Shown here piece by piece: positions 27,598 through 38,073 of a stretch of DNA of 57,831 nt. The notes under the pieces are model-generated. The model was not told where the DNA came from. It worked only from the letters and a program-made list of their open reading frames with translations, and ran no database searches. Origin of the DNA: Xaviernesmea rhizosphaerae (lineage in GTDB: Bacteria > Pseudomonadota > Alphaproteobacteria > Rhizobiales > Rhizobiaceae); assembly GCF_001938945.1 (NCBI RefSeq), contig NZ_MKIO01000029.1:255428-313258 (forward strand). The letters are read 5' to 3'. The translations under genes and the position numbers were made by a program. The number at the start of each line of letters is the position of its first letter. The first letter of the stretch is position 1.

Positions 27598-28539
27598 ATG
27601 AGCCATTTCCCACATCGTCATCTTCTGGGCATCAAGGGGCTGACGGAGCCGGAGATCACTCTCCTGCTCGACAAGGCCGACGAGGCCGTCCAGATTTCCC
27701 GTCGCCGCGAGAAGAAGACCTCGACGCTGCGCGGCCTGACCCAGATCAACCTGTTCTTCGAAGCCTCGACGCGCACGCAGTCCTCCTTCGAGCTGGCGGG
27801 CAAGCGGCTGGGCGCCGACGTGATGAACATGTCCGTCGGCAATTCCTCGGTGAAGAAGGGCGAAACGCTGATCGACACGGCGATGACGCTCAACGCCATG
27901 CATCCCGATGTTCTCGTCGTGCGCCATTCGAGCGCCGGCGCCGCCGCCCTGCTTGCGCAGAAGGTCTCCTGCTCGGTGGTCAATGCCGGCGACGGCCAGC
28001 ACGAGCATCCGACCCAGGCGCTGCTCGATGCGCTAACCATCCGCCGCGCCAGGGGGAAGCTCTCACGCATCATCGTCGCCATCTGTGGCGACGTGCTGCA
28101 TTCGCGCGTCGCCCGCTCCAATATCCTGCTGCTCAACCGCATGGGCGCGCGGGTGCGCGTGGTCGCCCCGCCGACGCTTCTGCCTTCTGGTATCGCCGAT
28201 ATGAGCGTCGAGGTCTTCCATTCGATGGAGGAAGGGCTGAAGGACGCGGATGTGGTGATGATGCTGCGCCTGCAGCGCGAGCGCATGGCCGGCAGCTTCG
28301 TGCCGTCGGTGCGCGAATATTTCCGCTATTACGGACTGGACGCAGAGAAGCTGAAGGCGGCCAAGGAAGGGGCGCTGGTCATGCATCCCGGCCCGATGAA
28401 CCGGGGCGTGGAAATCGCCTCGGAAATCGCCGACGGTCCGCAGAGCGTGATCGAGGACCAGGTGGAAATGGGCGTCGCCGTGCGCATGGCCGTGATGGAA
28501 ACGCTGCTGCTTTCGGAAAACGGAGGACCGCGCACGTGA
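27598..28539 (+). CDS. pyrB: Aspartate carbamoyltransferase catalytic subunit
   Basis: Catalyses carbamoyl phosphate + aspartate to carbamoyl aspartate in pyrimidine synthesis; 313 residues. Carbamoyl-phosphate motif [20 protein letters not shown] lies at about residues 53-72; the 80s loop [10 protein letters not shown] and the [14 protein letters not shown] motif follow. [11 protein letters not shown] near residue 263 is conserved. Its stop overlaps the GTG start of the dihydroorotase homologue by four bases (GTGA at 28536-28539). No regulatory pyrI is present, consistent with the PyrB-PyrC' dodecamer type known from Pseudomonas. Confidence 0.97.
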   Translation: MSHFPHRHLLGIKGLTEPEITLLLDKADEAVQISRRREKKTSTLRGLTQINLFFEASTRTQSSFELAGKRLGADVMNMSVGNSSVKKGETLIDTAMTLNAMHPDVLVVRHSSAGAAALLAQKVSCSVVNAGDGQHEHPTQALLDALTIRRARGKLSRIIVAICGDVLHSRVARSNILLLNRMGARVRVVAPPTLLPSGIADMSVEVFHSMEEGLKDADVVMMLRLQRERMAGSFVPSVREYFRYYGLDAEKLKAAKEGALVMHPGPMNRGVEIASEIADGPQSVIEDQVEMGVAVRMAVMETLLLSENGGPRT

Positions 28540-29858
28540 CCGACATCGCTTCTGGCGCCAAGGGCGGCCGGCCGCTCGCGCTGACCAACCTGCGCGTCAT
28601 CGACCCCTCCCGCAATCTCGACGAGACCGGTGCGGTGCTGATCGAGGACGGGCGCATCCTGGCCGCCGGGCGGGATGCGCTGAATCAGGGCCTGCCGGAG
28701 GGCGCGCAGACGCGTGACTGCTCGGGCCTTCTGGCTGTTCCCGGCCTGGTCGACACCCGCGTCTTCGTCGGCGAGCCCGGCGCGGAACACCGCGAGACCA
28801 TTGCCTCGGCCGCCCGCGCGGCCGCTGCCGGCGGCATCACCAGCTTTGTCGCCATGCCGGATACCGACCCCGTCATTGATGACGTCGCACTGGTCGAATT
28901 CGTTCTCAAGACCGGGCGCGACAAGGCCGTGGTCAACGTTCATGCCGCCGCCGCGCTCACCAAGGGGCTGCATGGCGAGGAGATGACCGAATTCGGCCTG
29001 CTCAGCGAAGCAGGCGCCGTCTGCTTCACCAATGGCCGCGAGCCTGTTCACGACACGCTGGTGCTGCGCCGGGCGATGACCTATGCGCGCCATTTCGACG
29101 CAGTGATCGCGCTGGAAACACGTGACCGCTATCTGGGCGCCGGCGGCGTGATGAACGAGGGCCTGCTCGCCAGCTGGCTCGGCCTGTCCGGCATTCCGCG
29201 CGAGGCCGAGATCATTCCGCTCGAGCGCGACCTGCGCATTGCCACACTGACCAAGGCGCGCTACCACGCCGCCAAGATCTCCCTGCCCGAATCAGTGGAG
29301 GCCATCTCGGCCGCCAAAGCGCGCGGCGCAAACGTCAGCGCCGGCATATCGATCAACCATGTGACGCTGAACGAGAACGACATCGGCGAATATCGCACCT
29401 TCTTCAAGGTGTCGCCGCCCCTACGCGGCGAGGACGACCGGCGCGCCATGGTGCAGGCGCTGGCCAGCGGCGAGATCGACCTGATCTCTTCCTCGCACGA
29501 TCCGCAGGATGTCGACACCAAGCGCCTGCCCTTTGCCGATGCCGCCGATGGCGCCATCGGGCTGGAGACCATGCTGGCCGCCGCCCTGCGCCTTCATCAC
29601 AGCGGCGAAGTGCCGCTGATGCGGCTGATCGATGCGCTGTCCACCCGGCCTGCCCGGATCTTCGGCCTGGAGGCCGGCACGCTCGCGCCCGGCGCCCGGG
29701 CCGATCTGGCCGTGATCGATCTGGAGGAGCCCTGGGTGGTCGCCCGCGAGCACTTGCTCTCGCGCTCGAAGAACACGCCTTTTGAAAATGCCCGCTTTAC
29801 GGGACGCGTGGTGGAAACCTATGTTGGCGGCAAGCGGGTGCATGACGGCCGCGCCTGA
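28536..29858 (+). CDS. pyrC: Dihydroorotase homologue lacking metal ligands (PyrC')
   Basis: Amidohydrolase-fold protein of 440 residues starting at GTG 28536, with GGAGG 10 nt upstream and a 4-base overlap with pyrB. The barrel is complete, but the metal-binding DxHxH of active dihydroorotases is replaced by [12 protein letters not shown] (residues 71-82). The late catalytic Asp motif (DHAPH in active enzymes) reads [15 protein letters not shown] (Ser320-His321-Asp322). It should therefore be catalytically inactive and serve as the structural partner of PyrB, as PyrC'/PyrX does in Pseudomonas. A true dihydroorotase is expected elsewhere in the genome. Annotation as a plain dihydroorotase would be misleading. 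Confidence 0.9.
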   Translation: MTDIASGAKGGRPLALTNLRVIDPSRNLDETGAVLIEDGRILAAGRDALNQGLPEGAQTRDCSGLLAVPGLVDTRVFVGEPGAEHRETIASAARAAAAGGITSFVAMPDTDPVIDDVALVEFVLKTGRDKAVVNVHAAAALTKGLHGEEMTEFGLLSEAGAVCFTNGREPVHDTLVLRRAMTYARHFDAVIALETRDRYLGAGGVMNEGLLASWLGLSGIPREAEIIPLERDLRIATLTKARYHAAKISLPESVEAISAAKARGANVSAGISINHVTLNENDIGEYRTFFKVSPPLRGEDDRRAMVQALASGEIDLISSSHDPQDVDTKRLPFADAADGAIGLETMLAAALRLHHSGEVPLMRLIDALSTRPARIFGLEAGTLAPGARADLAVIDLEEPWVVAREHLLSRSKNTPFENARFTGRVVETYVGGKRVHDGRA

Positions 29859-29982
29859 AAAGGCCGGCAACCGCCCAGCACCGGCATGCTTCCAGACACG
29901 CGCGCCCTGCGCCTGACCATTTGATGACCGCCGTATTTCTGACGACCCCGCATTCCTGACGACGAAGGAACGAGACCCCGCG

Positions 29983-30591
29983 ATGTTTGACTGGCAGATC
30001 GGCACGATGCCGGCGCTCCTCAGTGCCCTTTGCGGCTATCTTTCCGGCTCGATCCCTTTTGGCCTGATCCTGACGCGCATGGCCGGGCTCGGCGACGTGC
30101 GCAAGATCGGCTCGGGCAATATCGGCGCTACCAACGTGCTGCGCACCGGCAACAAGAAGCTGGCCGCCGCCACCCTGCTGCTCGATGCGCTGAAGGGAAC
30201 GGTGCCGGCGGCGCTCGCGCTGCATTTCCTCGGCGTCGAGGCCGGCGTGGTCGCGGGACTGGCGGCCTTCCTCGGCCATCTCTTTCCCGTCTGGCTCGGC
30301 TTCAAGGGCGGCAAGGGCATCGCCACCTATATCGGCGTGCTCCTCGGGCTCGCCCCCTGGGTCGTGCTGGTCTTTGCCGCGGCATGGCTGGGTACGGCCA
30401 AGATCACCCGCTACTCGTCCCTGTCAGCCCTCGTGGCCACGCTGATCGTGCCGATCGTTCTGGCCTTCGTCGCGCCGGCGCCCGTCGCCTGGCTGTTTGC
30501 CGCCATGAGCCTGATCACCTGGGCCAAGCACCATGCCAATATCCGGCGGCTGATGGCCGGCACCGAAAGCCGGATCGGCCAGAAGGGCTAG
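29983..30591 (+). CDS. plsY: Glycerol-3-phosphate acyltransferase PlsY
   Basis: Inner-membrane acyltransferase of 202 residues that moves acyl groups from acyl-phosphate to glycerol-3-phosphate, the first step of phospholipid synthesis. Conserved loops are visible: [47 protein letters not shown] and [11 protein letters not shown]. Five or more membrane spans fit the family. AAGGAAC precedes the ATG. dprA begins 8 bp after its stop. Confidence 0.97.
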   Translation: MFDWQIGTMPALLSALCGYLSGSIPFGLILTRMAGLGDVRKIGSGNIGATNVLRTGNKKLAAATLLLDALKGTVPAALALHFLGVEAGVVAGLAAFLGHLFPVWLGFKGGKGIATYIGVLLGLAPWVVLVFAAAWLGTAKITRYSSLSALVATLIVPIVLAFVAPAPVAWLFAAMSLITWAKHHANIRRLMAGTESRIGQKG

Positions 30592-30598
30592 GCGGCGG

Positions 30599-31744
30599 AT
30601 GGACGATGCGCGCGAAGGCACCGGCATTGTCCTCACCGAGCGCCAGCGTCTGGCCTGGCTGCGGCTGATTCGCTCCGACAATGTCGGCCCCGCGACTTTC
30701 CGCGATCTCATCAACCATTTCGGCTCGGCCGAACGCGCGCTCGAAGCCCTGCCCGAGCTGTCGCGCCGTGGCGGGGCCAAACGCCCGATCCGGGTGGCGA
30801 GCCGCGAGGAGGCCGAGCGCGAACTTGAGCGCGCTCATCAGATCGGCGCGCGCTTCGTCGGTGTCGGCGAGCCGGACTATCCCCCGGCACTCCGCCAGAT
30901 CGACGGCGCGCCGCCGCTTCTCTGCGTCAAGGGCCATGCCCCCACCGGCATCACCCCGGCGCTCGGCGTGGTCGGCGCGCGCAATGCCTCGGTCAGCGGC
31001 GCGAAGTTCGCCGCCTTTCTCGCGCGCGAGGCCGGCAAGGCCGGCTATTCCGTCATCTCCGGTCTGGCGCGCGGCATCGACGCGGCCGCGCACCGCGCCA
31101 CGCTGGATTTCGGCACGATCGCCGTTCTGGCCGGCGGGCTCGACCGCCCCTACCCGCCGGAAAACCTGCCGCTGCTCTCGGAAATCGTCGAGGGTCGAGG
31201 CCTGGCGATCAGCGAGATGCCGCTCGGCTGGGAGCCGCGAGCGCGCGACTTTCCCCGGCGCAACCGGCTGATCGCGGGCGTGGCGCTCGGGCTTCTGGTG
31301 GTGGAGGCGGCCGCGCGGTCCGGCTCGCTGATCTCGGCGCGCTATGCCGGCGATTTCGGCCGGCTGGTCTTTGCCGTGCCAGGCTCGCCGCTCGATCCGC
31401 GCTCGGAAGGCACCAACCGGCTGATCAAGGAAGGCGCGATCCTGACCACAGGACCCGCCGACATTCTGGAGGCGCTCGCCCCGCTCGGGCGCATGGCGCG
31501 AACCGTGCCGCCAAAGGCCGATGAACCCGAGCGGCCGGAGAGCCCTGACATGCCGACACCTGACAACCATGCGCGCGCGGCCATTCTCGATGCACTTTCG
31601 CCGACACCGGTCGAGATCGACGATCTCCTGCGCTATACCGGCCTGCCGGCGCAGACCGTCTATCTCATTTTACTAGAACTTGACCTTGCCGGGCGGCTCC
31701 ATCGCCATGCCGGCGGCCGCGTCTCCCTCGCGCTCGGCGATTGA
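30599..31744 (+). CDS. dprA: DNA-processing protein DprA
   Basis: Single-strand DNA-binding RecA loader for natural transformation, widely kept in non-competent species; 381 residues. An N-terminal helical region (about 1-75) precedes the Rossmann-like domain with [77 protein letters not shown] and [14 protein letters not shown]. The C-terminal winged helix (about 320-380) has [20 protein letters not shown]. The 3' end overlaps a convergent small gene by 72 bp. Cotranscription with plsY is likely. Confidence 0.96.
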   Translation: MDDAREGTGIVLTERQRLAWLRLIRSDNVGPATFRDLINHFGSAERALEALPELSRRGGAKRPIRVASREEAERELERAHQIGARFVGVGEPDYPPALRQIDGAPPLLCVKGHAPTGITPALGVVGARNASVSGAKFAAFLAREAGKAGYSVISGLARGIDAAAHRATLDFGTIAVLAGGLDRPYPPENLPLLSEIVEGRGLAISEMPLGWEPRARDFPRRNRLIAGVALGLLVVEAAARSGSLISARYAGDFGRLVFAVPGSPLDPRSEGTNRLIKEGAILTTGPADILEALAPLGRMARTVPPKADEPERPESPDMPTPDNHARAAILDALSPTPVEIDDLLRYTGLPAQTVYLILLELDLAGRLHRHAGGRVSLALGD

Positions 31745-31933
31745 GGTGACGGCCCGGCGGCCGGACAGAATATCGCCGGCCTCCACATATGCCATTTCAA
31801 TGAGATAGCAGAGCATGTCCGCCTGGGCGCCTTCGGCCACGCTGCGCAATTCGCCGAGCATCTGGCGAATGAAGGCGATACGGTCGCGCGCCATGATGGC
31901 GGGGGCGGATGTCGGTGTCTGCTTTAACGTCAT
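31673..31933 (-). CDS. Small alpha-helical protein of unknown function
   Basis: An 86-residue protein beginning [20 protein letters not shown], with an amphipathic helical body ([36 protein letters not shown]). AGGG lies just upstream of ATG 31933. The family is not recognised, but small helical proteins at this position beside dprA/topA occur in rhizobia (from memory). No signal peptide or membrane segment is seen. Its 3' 72 bp overlap the end of dprA in antisense. It is divergent from topA across 329 bp. Confidence 0.7.
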   Translation of the reverse strand: MTLKQTPTSAPAIMARDRIAFIRQMLGELRSVAEGAQADMLCYLIEMAYVEAGDILSGRRAVTSIAEREGDAAAGMAMEPPGKVKF

Positions 31934-32262
31934 TGTCTTTGCCCTGAGAGATCGGGCGGCGAAAAGCCGCCTTTCGCACGCGCGCGGCGAGATACAAAGT
32001 GCCGCGAGACCACAAGGCATGGTCTGACAGCAAACGCTTTCCCACGCGCTTCACGTGCACGATATCCCATTTATCTTTAATTGCAATATTCCTACAATCT
32101 CGTTTTGGTTGCAGTCCGTTGCATCCCTTATTTCGGGCCGGGCTCTTGACCGCGGCAAATTCACTGTCCATGTCGGGGCATCAATTGCGCAAGCGCGGCA
32201 GCGGCGGGGCCATCCGATCCCGATTGCACGACCCCGCGGATGAAACGGTTTTTAAACAGCAC
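31934..32262. other. Divergent promoter region before topA
   Basis: These 329 bp hold the promoters of the small minus-strand gene and of topA. The central part (about 32050-32110) is clearly AT-richer than its surroundings. No gene, terminator or recognisable operator was found. Confidence 0.45.
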
Positions 32263-34983
32263 ATGACCACTCACGTCGTTGTCGTGGAGTCGCCGGCCAA
32301 GGCCAAGACCATCAACAAATATCTCGGGCCGAACTACAAGGTTCTGGCCTCCTTCGGCCATGTCCGCGACCTGCCTGCCAAGGACGGTTCGGTTCGTCCC
32401 GACGAAGACTTCGCCATGTCCTGGGAGGTGGATAGCGCCTCGGCCAAGCGGGTCAACGATATCGGCACGGCGCTGAAGGCCTCCGACGAACTGATTCTGG
32501 CGACCGACCCGGATCGCGAGGGCGAGGCGATTTCCTGGCACGTGCTGGATCTGCTGAAGAAGAAGAAGCTGGTCGGCGACAAGCCGGTCAAGCGCGTGGT
32601 GTTCAACGCCATCACCAAGAAGGCCGTGCTCGATGCCATGGCCAATCCGCGCGAGATCGACGCGCCGCTGGTGGATGCCTATCTGGCGCGGCGCGCGCTC
32701 GACTATCTCGTCGGCTTCAATCTCTCGCCCGTGCTCTGGCGCAAGCTGCCGGGCGCGCGCTCGGCCGGCCGCGTGCAGTCGGTGGCGCTGCGGCTGGTCT
32801 GCGACCGCGAGGCCGAGATCGAGCGCTTCGTCTCCGAGGAATATTGGAGCCTGGTGGCCGAACTCGCCACGCCGCGCGGCGACACGTTCGAGGCGCGGCT
32901 GGTGGCGGCCGACGGCAAGAAGCTTGCACCCCGCGCCATCACCAATGCCGCCGATGCCGGCCGGCTGAAGACGCTGCTGGACGGCGCGGCCTACAAGGTG
33001 GAGAGCGTCGAGGCCAAGCCGGTCAAGCGCAATCCCTCGCCGCCGTTCACCACCTCCACCCTGCAGCAGGCCGCCTCCTCCAAGCTCGGCTTTTCCGCCT
33101 CGCGCACCATGCAGGTGGCGCAGAAGCTCTATGAGGGCATCGACCTCGGCGGCGAGACGGTCGGTCTGATCACCTACATGCGAACCGACGGCGTGCAGAT
33201 GGCGCCGGAGGCGATCGATGCCGCGCGCGAAGCGATCGGCGAGCAGTTCGGCACCCGCTACGTGCCGGAAAAGCCGCGAATCTATTCGACCAAGGCCAAG
33301 AACGCCCAGGAAGCGCATGAGGCGATCCGCCCGACCGACTTCTCGCGCACACCCGATTCCATCCGCCGCTTTCTCGATCCCGACCAGATCAAGCTCTACG
33401 ACCTGGTGTGGAAGCGCGGCATCGCCAGCCAGATGGCGGCGGCCGACATCGAGCGCACCACGGTGGAGATCCTCGCTAGCAAGGGCGGCGAGACGGCGGG
33501 CCTGCGGGCCGTCGGCTCCGTCATCCGCTTCGATGGCTTCATTGCCGCCTATACCGATCAGAAGGAAGATGGCGAGCAGGCCGACGAGGGCGAGGATGGC
33601 GGCCGCCTGCCGGAGATCAACCGCGCCGAAGCGCTCGACAAGCGTGACGTCACCGCGACCCAGCACTTCACCGAGCCGCCGCCGCGCTATTCGGAAGCCT
33701 CGCTGATCAAGAAGATGGAAGAGCTTGGCATCGGCCGGCCTTCCACCTATGCCGCCACGCTCGCCACGCTGCGCGACCGCGACTACGTCACCATCGACAA
33801 GCGCAAGCTGATGCCCCAGGCCAAGGGGCGGCTGGTCACAGCCTTTCTCGAAAGCTTCTTCCACCGCTATGTGGAATATGACTTCACCGCCGCCCTGGAA
33901 GAGAAGCTCGACCGGATCTCGGCTGGCGAGCTCGACTGGAAGGACGTTCTGCGGGATTTCTGGCGCGATTTCTTCGCCCAGATCGAGGACACCAAGGAAC
34001 TGCGCGTCACCAATGTGCTCGATGCGCTGAACGAGGAACTGGCGCCGCTGGTCTTCCCCAAGCGCGAGGATGGCGGTGATCCGCGCCAGTGCCAGGTCTG
34101 CGGCACCGGCAAGCTTTCGCTCAAGCTCGGCAAGTACGGCGCCTTCGTCGGCTGCTCCAACTATCCCGAATGCAACTACACCCGCCAGCTCTCCTCGGAA
34201 GGCGGCGCGGATGCGGAGGCGCAGGTCTCGGCCGAGCCGCAGGCGCTCGGCAAGGATCCGGTGACGGGCGAGGAAATCACGCTGCGCTCCGGCCGCTTCG
34301 GGCCTTACGTCCAGCGCGGTGATGGCAAGGAGGCCAAGCGCGCCAGCCTGCCCAAGGGCTGGACGCCCGCCAGCATCGACCATGAGAAGGCCGTGGCGCT
34401 TCTGTCGCTGCCGCGCGACATCGGCGCCCATCCGGAAACATCGAAGATGATTTCGGCGGGTATCGGCCGCTACGGGCCGTTCCTGCTGCATGACGGCAAA
34501 TATGCCAATCTCGAAACGGTCGAGGACGTTTTCTCGATCGGCCTCAACCGCGCCGTGTCCGTGATCGCCGACAAGGCCTCCAAGGGCCCGGCGGCACGCG
34601 GCAGCGCGGCGCAGACGGCGCTCAAGCAGCTGGGCGATCATCCCGATGGCGGCGCGATCACCGTGCGCGACGGGCGCTACGGCCCCTATGTGAACTGGGG
34701 CAAGGTCAATGCCACCCTGCCCAAGGGCAAGGATCCGCAATCGGTGACGCTGGAAGAGGCCCTGCCGCTTCTGGCCGAGCGCGCGGCCAAGGCCGGCGTG
34801 AAGACCCCGGCCAAGAAGGCGGCAAAGCCTGCCAAGGCGGCGGCGAGCAAGACAAAGGCAGCCGCTGCCGGCGAGGATAGCGAAGCCGCGCCGAAGAAGG
34901 CGCCGGCCAGGAAGAAGAGCGCGGCCTCGGCCGCCAAGACGCCAACGGCCCGCGCCAAGGCCGCCAAGGCAGAAAAGGACTGA
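32263..34983 (+). CDS. topA: DNA topoisomerase I
   Basis: Type IA topoisomerase of 906 residues that relaxes negative supercoils. The start MTTHVVVVESPAKAKTINKY (ATG 32263) opens the TOPRIM domain, completed by LATDPDREGEAISWH. The active-site Tyr305 lies in GLITYMRTDGVQM. ARSAGRVQSVALRLV and IGRPSTYAATLATLRDRDYV are further family marks. One clear Cys4 zinc finger, CQVCGTGKLSLKLGKYGAFVGC plus CNY, starts near residue 610, followed by three topoisomerase C-terminal repeats with GRYGPFL/GRYGPYV. The last 60 residues are a Lys/Ala-rich tail. rnr starts 5 bp after the stop. Confidence 0.98.
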   Translation: MTTHVVVVESPAKAKTINKYLGPNYKVLASFGHVRDLPAKDGSVRPDEDFAMSWEVDSASAKRVNDIGTALKASDELILATDPDREGEAISWHVLDLLKKKKLVGDKPVKRVVFNAITKKAVLDAMANPREIDAPLVDAYLARRALDYLVGFNLSPVLWRKLPGARSAGRVQSVALRLVCDREAEIERFVSEEYWSLVAELATPRGDTFEARLVAADGKKLAPRAITNAADAGRLKTLLDGAAYKVESVEAKPVKRNPSPPFTTSTLQQAASSKLGFSASRTMQVAQKLYEGIDLGGETVGLITYMRTDGVQMAPEAIDAAREAIGEQFGTRYVPEKPRIYSTKAKNAQEAHEAIRPTDFSRTPDSIRRFLDPDQIKLYDLVWKRGIASQMAAADIERTTVEILASKGGETAGLRAVGSVIRFDGFIAAYTDQKEDGEQADEGEDGGRLPEINRAEALDKRDVTATQHFTEPPPRYSEASLIKKMEELGIGRPSTYAATLATLRDRDYVTIDKRKLMPQAKGRLVTAFLESFFHRYVEYDFTAALEEKLDRISAGELDWKDVLRDFWRDFFAQIEDTKELRVTNVLDALNEELAPLVFPKREDGGDPRQCQVCGTGKLSLKLGKYGAFVGCSNYPECNYTRQLSSEGGADAEAQVSAEPQALGKDPVTGEEITLRSGRFGPYVQRGDGKEAKRASLPKGWTPASIDHEKAVALLSLPRDIGAHPETSKMISAGIGRYGPFLLHDGKYANLETVEDVFSIGLNRAVSVIADKASKGPAARGSAAQTALKQLGDHPDGGAITVRDGRYGPYVNWGKVNATLPKGKDPQSVTLEEALPLLAERAAKAGVKTPAKKAAKPAKAAASKTKAAAAGEDSEAAPKKAPARKKSAASAAKTPTARAKAAKAEKD

Positions 34984-34988
34984 CGGAC

Positions 34989-37376
34989 GTGAGCAAGCCC
35001 CCGCGCGAACCGAGAGAACGGACCGGAAAATCAACGCTCCGGCTCGGCGCGCGGCGCAACAGGGCCGACACGGCGGTCGAGATCGCGCCCGAGGCGCCGA
35101 TCATCCATGGCGCCGTCCCGCCGCGCGATGTGCTGATGCGCTTCCTCGCCGGAAACCCGGAGCGCGCCTCCAAGCGGGAGATCGCCAAGGCCTTCGGGCT
35201 GAAGGGCGACCAGCGCGTGGCGCTGAAGGATCTTCTGCGCGCGCTCGAAGAAGACGGGCTGGTGGAAAAGAAGCGCAAGGCGCTGGTGCGCCCCGGCGCC
35301 CTGCCCCCCGTCACCGTTCTCGACATCACCACGCGCGACCATGACGGCGAGCTGATCGGCCGCCCGGCCGAATGGCCGGAGGATGCCGGCGTGGCGCCGG
35401 CCGTCTTGATCCGCCAGTCGCAGGTGGCCAAGACCAAGGGCAAGCAGGCGGTCGGCGGCATCGGCGACCGGGTCGTCGCCAAGATCTTCGCCTCCAAGAG
35501 CGCCACCGGCCCGGCCTATACCGCCCGTATCGTCAAGGTGCTCGACCGCAGGCGCAGCGCCAATGCCGCGCTCGGCGTCTACCGGCCGATGGCGAGCGGC
35601 GGCGGCAGGGTTCTGCCGATCGACAAGCGCGGCGAGGAGCTGGTGATCGACGAGGGCGCCGAGGGCGCGGCCGTCGAGGGCGATCTGGTCGAGGTCGAGA
35701 TCGAGCGCACGGGGCGCTTCGGACTTGCGCGCGCCCGGGTCTCCAACGTGATCGGCTCGGTGGCGAGCGAAAAGGCGATCTCGATGATCGCCATCCACGC
35801 CCATGGCATTCCCTATATCTTCCCCGACCGGGTGATCGAGGAGGCAGAGGCCGCCGGCCCGGCCAGCATGGTCAAGCGCGAGGACTGGCGCAGCCTGCCG
35901 CTCGTCACCATCGACCCCGTTGACGCGAAGGACCATGACGACGCCGTGCATGCCGAGCCGGATCCGGCGCCGGAAAACGAGGGCGGCGTGATCGTCACCG
36001 TCGCCATTGCCGATGTCTCCTGGTATGTCCGCCCGCGCTCCGCGCTCGACCAGGAAGCGCTGAAGCGCGGCAATTCGGTCTATTTCCCCGATCGCGTCGT
36101 GCCCATGCTGCCCGAGCGCATCTCCAACGAGCTGTGTTCGCTGAAGGAGAATGTGGATCGGCCGGCGCTTGCCGTGCGCATGCGCTTTGCCGCCGATGGC
36201 CGCAAGATCGGCCACAGCTTCCACCGCATCATGATGCGCAGCGCCGCCAAGCTCGCCTATGCCCAGGCGCAGGCGGCGATCGACGGCAATCCCGACGACA
36301 AGACCGGGCCGCTGCTGGAGCCGATCCTCAAGCCGCTCTGGGCCGCCTATGCCATCATCAAGCGGGGCCGCGACCGGCGCCAGCCGCTGGAACTCGACAT
36401 GCCCGAGCGCAAGATCGTGCTCAAGCCGGACGGCCGCGTCGACCGGGTCTTTGTGCCGGAACGCCTCGACGCCCACAAGCTGATCGAGGAGATGATGATC
36501 CAGGCGAACGTGGCGGCGGCGGAAACGCTGGAGGCCAAGCGCCAGGCGCTGGTCTACCGCGTGCACGACGCGCCCTCGCTCTCCAAGCAGGAGGGCCTGC
36601 GGGAATTCCTGAACACGCTCGACATTTCGCTGATGAAGGGCGGCAATCTGCGCGCCAACCATTTCAATGGCATCCTCGCCAAGGCGGAAGGAAAGCCCTA
36701 TGCCCAGCTGGTGAACGAAATGGTGCTGCGCTCGCAGAGCCAGGCGGTCTACAGCCCTGAGAATATCGGCCATTTCGGCCTGAACCTGATGAAATATGCC
36801 CATTTCACCTCGCCGATCCGCCGCTATGCCGACCTGATCGTCCATCGCGCGCTGGTGGGCGCGCTGGGTCTCGGCGAAGGTGGGATCACGCCCGCGGAAG
36901 AAGCGGCGCTCGACGATATCGCGGCCGAAATCTCCACCTTCGAGCGCCGCGCCATGGCGGCCGAGCGCGATACGGTCGACCGGCTGATCGCCTATCATCT
37001 CAGCGCGCATGTGAACGAGGAGTTCGACGGCCGCGTCTCGGGCGTCACCAAGTCCGGCCTGTTCATCTCCCTGCCCCACTATGGCGCCGATGGCTTCATC
37101 CCGATTTCCACGCTCGGGCGCGACTATTTCATCTATGACGAAGCGCATCAGGCCTTGAGCGGCGAGCGCAGCGGGCTGGGCTTCCGGCTGGGCGACAGCG
37201 TGCGGGTCAAGCTGGTGGAGGCCGTGCCGCTGGCCGGCGCGCTGCGTTTCGAAATGGTGAGCGATGGCCAGCCGATGCCGACCGCCACACGCTCCTTCCA
37301 CAAGGCCGGCCGGCGCGACCGCCCCGGCAGCCGCCGCCCGCCCGCCGGCACCCGGGCGCCGCGCGGTCGGCGTTAA
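34989..37376 (+). CDS. rnr: Ribonuclease R
   Basis: Processive 3'-5' exoribonuclease of 795 residues that degrades structured RNA and acts in trans-translation and rRNA quality control. It starts with GTG 34989, with AAGGA 10 nt upstream, 5 bp after topA. An N-terminal winged-helix region (about 35-95) precedes cold-shock domains. The RNB catalytic centre has VTIDPVDAKDHDDAVHAEPD with the four metal-binding aspartates, then FPDRVVPMLPERISNELCSL and FTSPIRRYADLIVHRALVG. The C-terminal S1 domain (GRVSGVTKSGLFISLPHYGADGFIP) is followed by a basic Arg/Pro/Gly tail that could bind RNA. Confidence 0.97.
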   Translation: MSKPPREPRERTGKSTLRLGARRNRADTAVEIAPEAPIIHGAVPPRDVLMRFLAGNPERASKREIAKAFGLKGDQRVALKDLLRALEEDGLVEKKRKALVRPGALPPVTVLDITTRDHDGELIGRPAEWPEDAGVAPAVLIRQSQVAKTKGKQAVGGIGDRVVAKIFASKSATGPAYTARIVKVLDRRRSANAALGVYRPMASGGGRVLPIDKRGEELVIDEGAEGAAVEGDLVEVEIERTGRFGLARARVSNVIGSVASEKAISMIAIHAHGIPYIFPDRVIEEAEAAGPASMVKREDWRSLPLVTIDPVDAKDHDDAVHAEPDPAPENEGGVIVTVAIADVSWYVRPRSALDQEALKRGNSVYFPDRVVPMLPERISNELCSLKENVDRPALAVRMRFAADGRKIGHSFHRIMMRSAAKLAYAQAQAAIDGNPDDKTGPLLEPILKPLWAAYAIIKRGRDRRQPLELDMPERKIVLKPDGRVDRVFVPERLDAHKLIEEMMIQANVAAAETLEAKRQALVYRVHDAPSLSKQEGLREFLNTLDISLMKGGNLRANHFNGILAKAEGKPYAQLVNEMVLRSQSQAVYSPENIGHFGLNLMKYAHFTSPIRRYADLIVHRALVGALGLGEGGITPAEEAALDDIAAEISTFERRAMAAERDTVDRLIAYHLSAHVNEEFDGRVSGVTKSGLFISLPHYGADGFIPISTLGRDYFIYDEAHQALSGERSGLGFRLGDSVRVKLVEAVPLAGALRFEMVSDGQPMPTATRSFHKAGRRDRPGSRRPPAGTRAPRGRR

Positions 37377-37623
37377 AAGGCCGGCGCAGCGACAGCATGT
37401 CGCGGGGCCTTCAGCGCATTCGGGCAGGCGTCCGTCGGCGTGAGCGCCTACATGAGCGGCAAGCCCGCGCCATGATGCCGATCCCTGTGGCGCGTTGCGT
37501 AAAGGCTGCGACGGGCGCAGGGCCGCATCCATTGCGGGCAGGCCCTATTCCGCGCCATAATGGCAGACTGACCGTTGCCGCCTGCCGCGGGCCCGGCCAT
37601 CGGTCTCAGGAGGAGGATGCGCG

Positions 37624-38073
37624 ATGCTTCAGCTGCAAGACGACGAACCGGTGCGGCCTGCCGAACGTCCGGTCGTTCCGGCGATGATGCGCGGCTTCAA
37701 AGGCCGCTGCCCGGCCTGCGGCGAGGGCCGGCTGTTCGGCGCCTTCCTGAAGCCGGTGGATCATTGTTCGGATTGCGGCGAGGCGATCCACCATCACCGC
37801 GCCGATGATTTTCCGCCCTATATCGTCGTGACCATCATGGGCCATGTCGTCATTGCCGGCTATATGGCGACGGATGTGCTTTTGCCGCTGACGAGCTGGC
37901 AGCATCTGGCGATCTGGGCGCCGGTGACGCTGATCGGCTCGCTGGCGCTGATGCAGCCGGTGAAGGGCGCGGTGATCGGTCTGCAATGGGCGCTGCGCAT
38001 GCACGGCTTCGGCGGCCATCCCGACCGGCCGGAAGACGTTCTGCCGCCGGCGCCGGAGCCGCGTCGGCCGTGA
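37624..38073 (+). CDS. DUF983 membrane protein
   Basis: A 149-residue protein in DUF983, common in alphaproteobacteria and of unknown role. Near the N-terminus two CxxC pairs (GRCPACGEGRLFG and DHCSDCGEAI) form a zinc-ribbon-like knuckle, followed by two membrane spans (PYIVVTIMGHVVIAGYMATDV and IWAPVTLIGSLALMQPVKGAVIG). AGGAGGAGG lies about 10 nt upstream of ATG 37624. Its stop overlaps the GTG of the following NUDIX gene (GTGA at 38070-38073), so the two are probably coupled. Confidence 0.9.
   Translation: MLQLQDDEPVRPAERPVVPAMMRGFKGRCPACGEGRLFGAFLKPVDHCSDCGEAIHHHRADDFPPYIVVTIMGHVVIAGYMATDVLLPLTSWQHLAIWAPVTLIGSLALMQPVKGAVIGLQWALRMHGFGGHPDRPEDVLPPAPEPRRP

Noticed and set aside
27540..28535. 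Upstream in-frame extension of the pyrC' frame through pyrB
   Set aside because: It reads pyrB in the wrong frame; the family start and GTGA overlap place the start at 28536.
32161..37532. 957- and 833-codon minus-strand frames opposite topA and rnr
   Set aside because: Shadows of two certain genes; low-complexity GC-driven composition.
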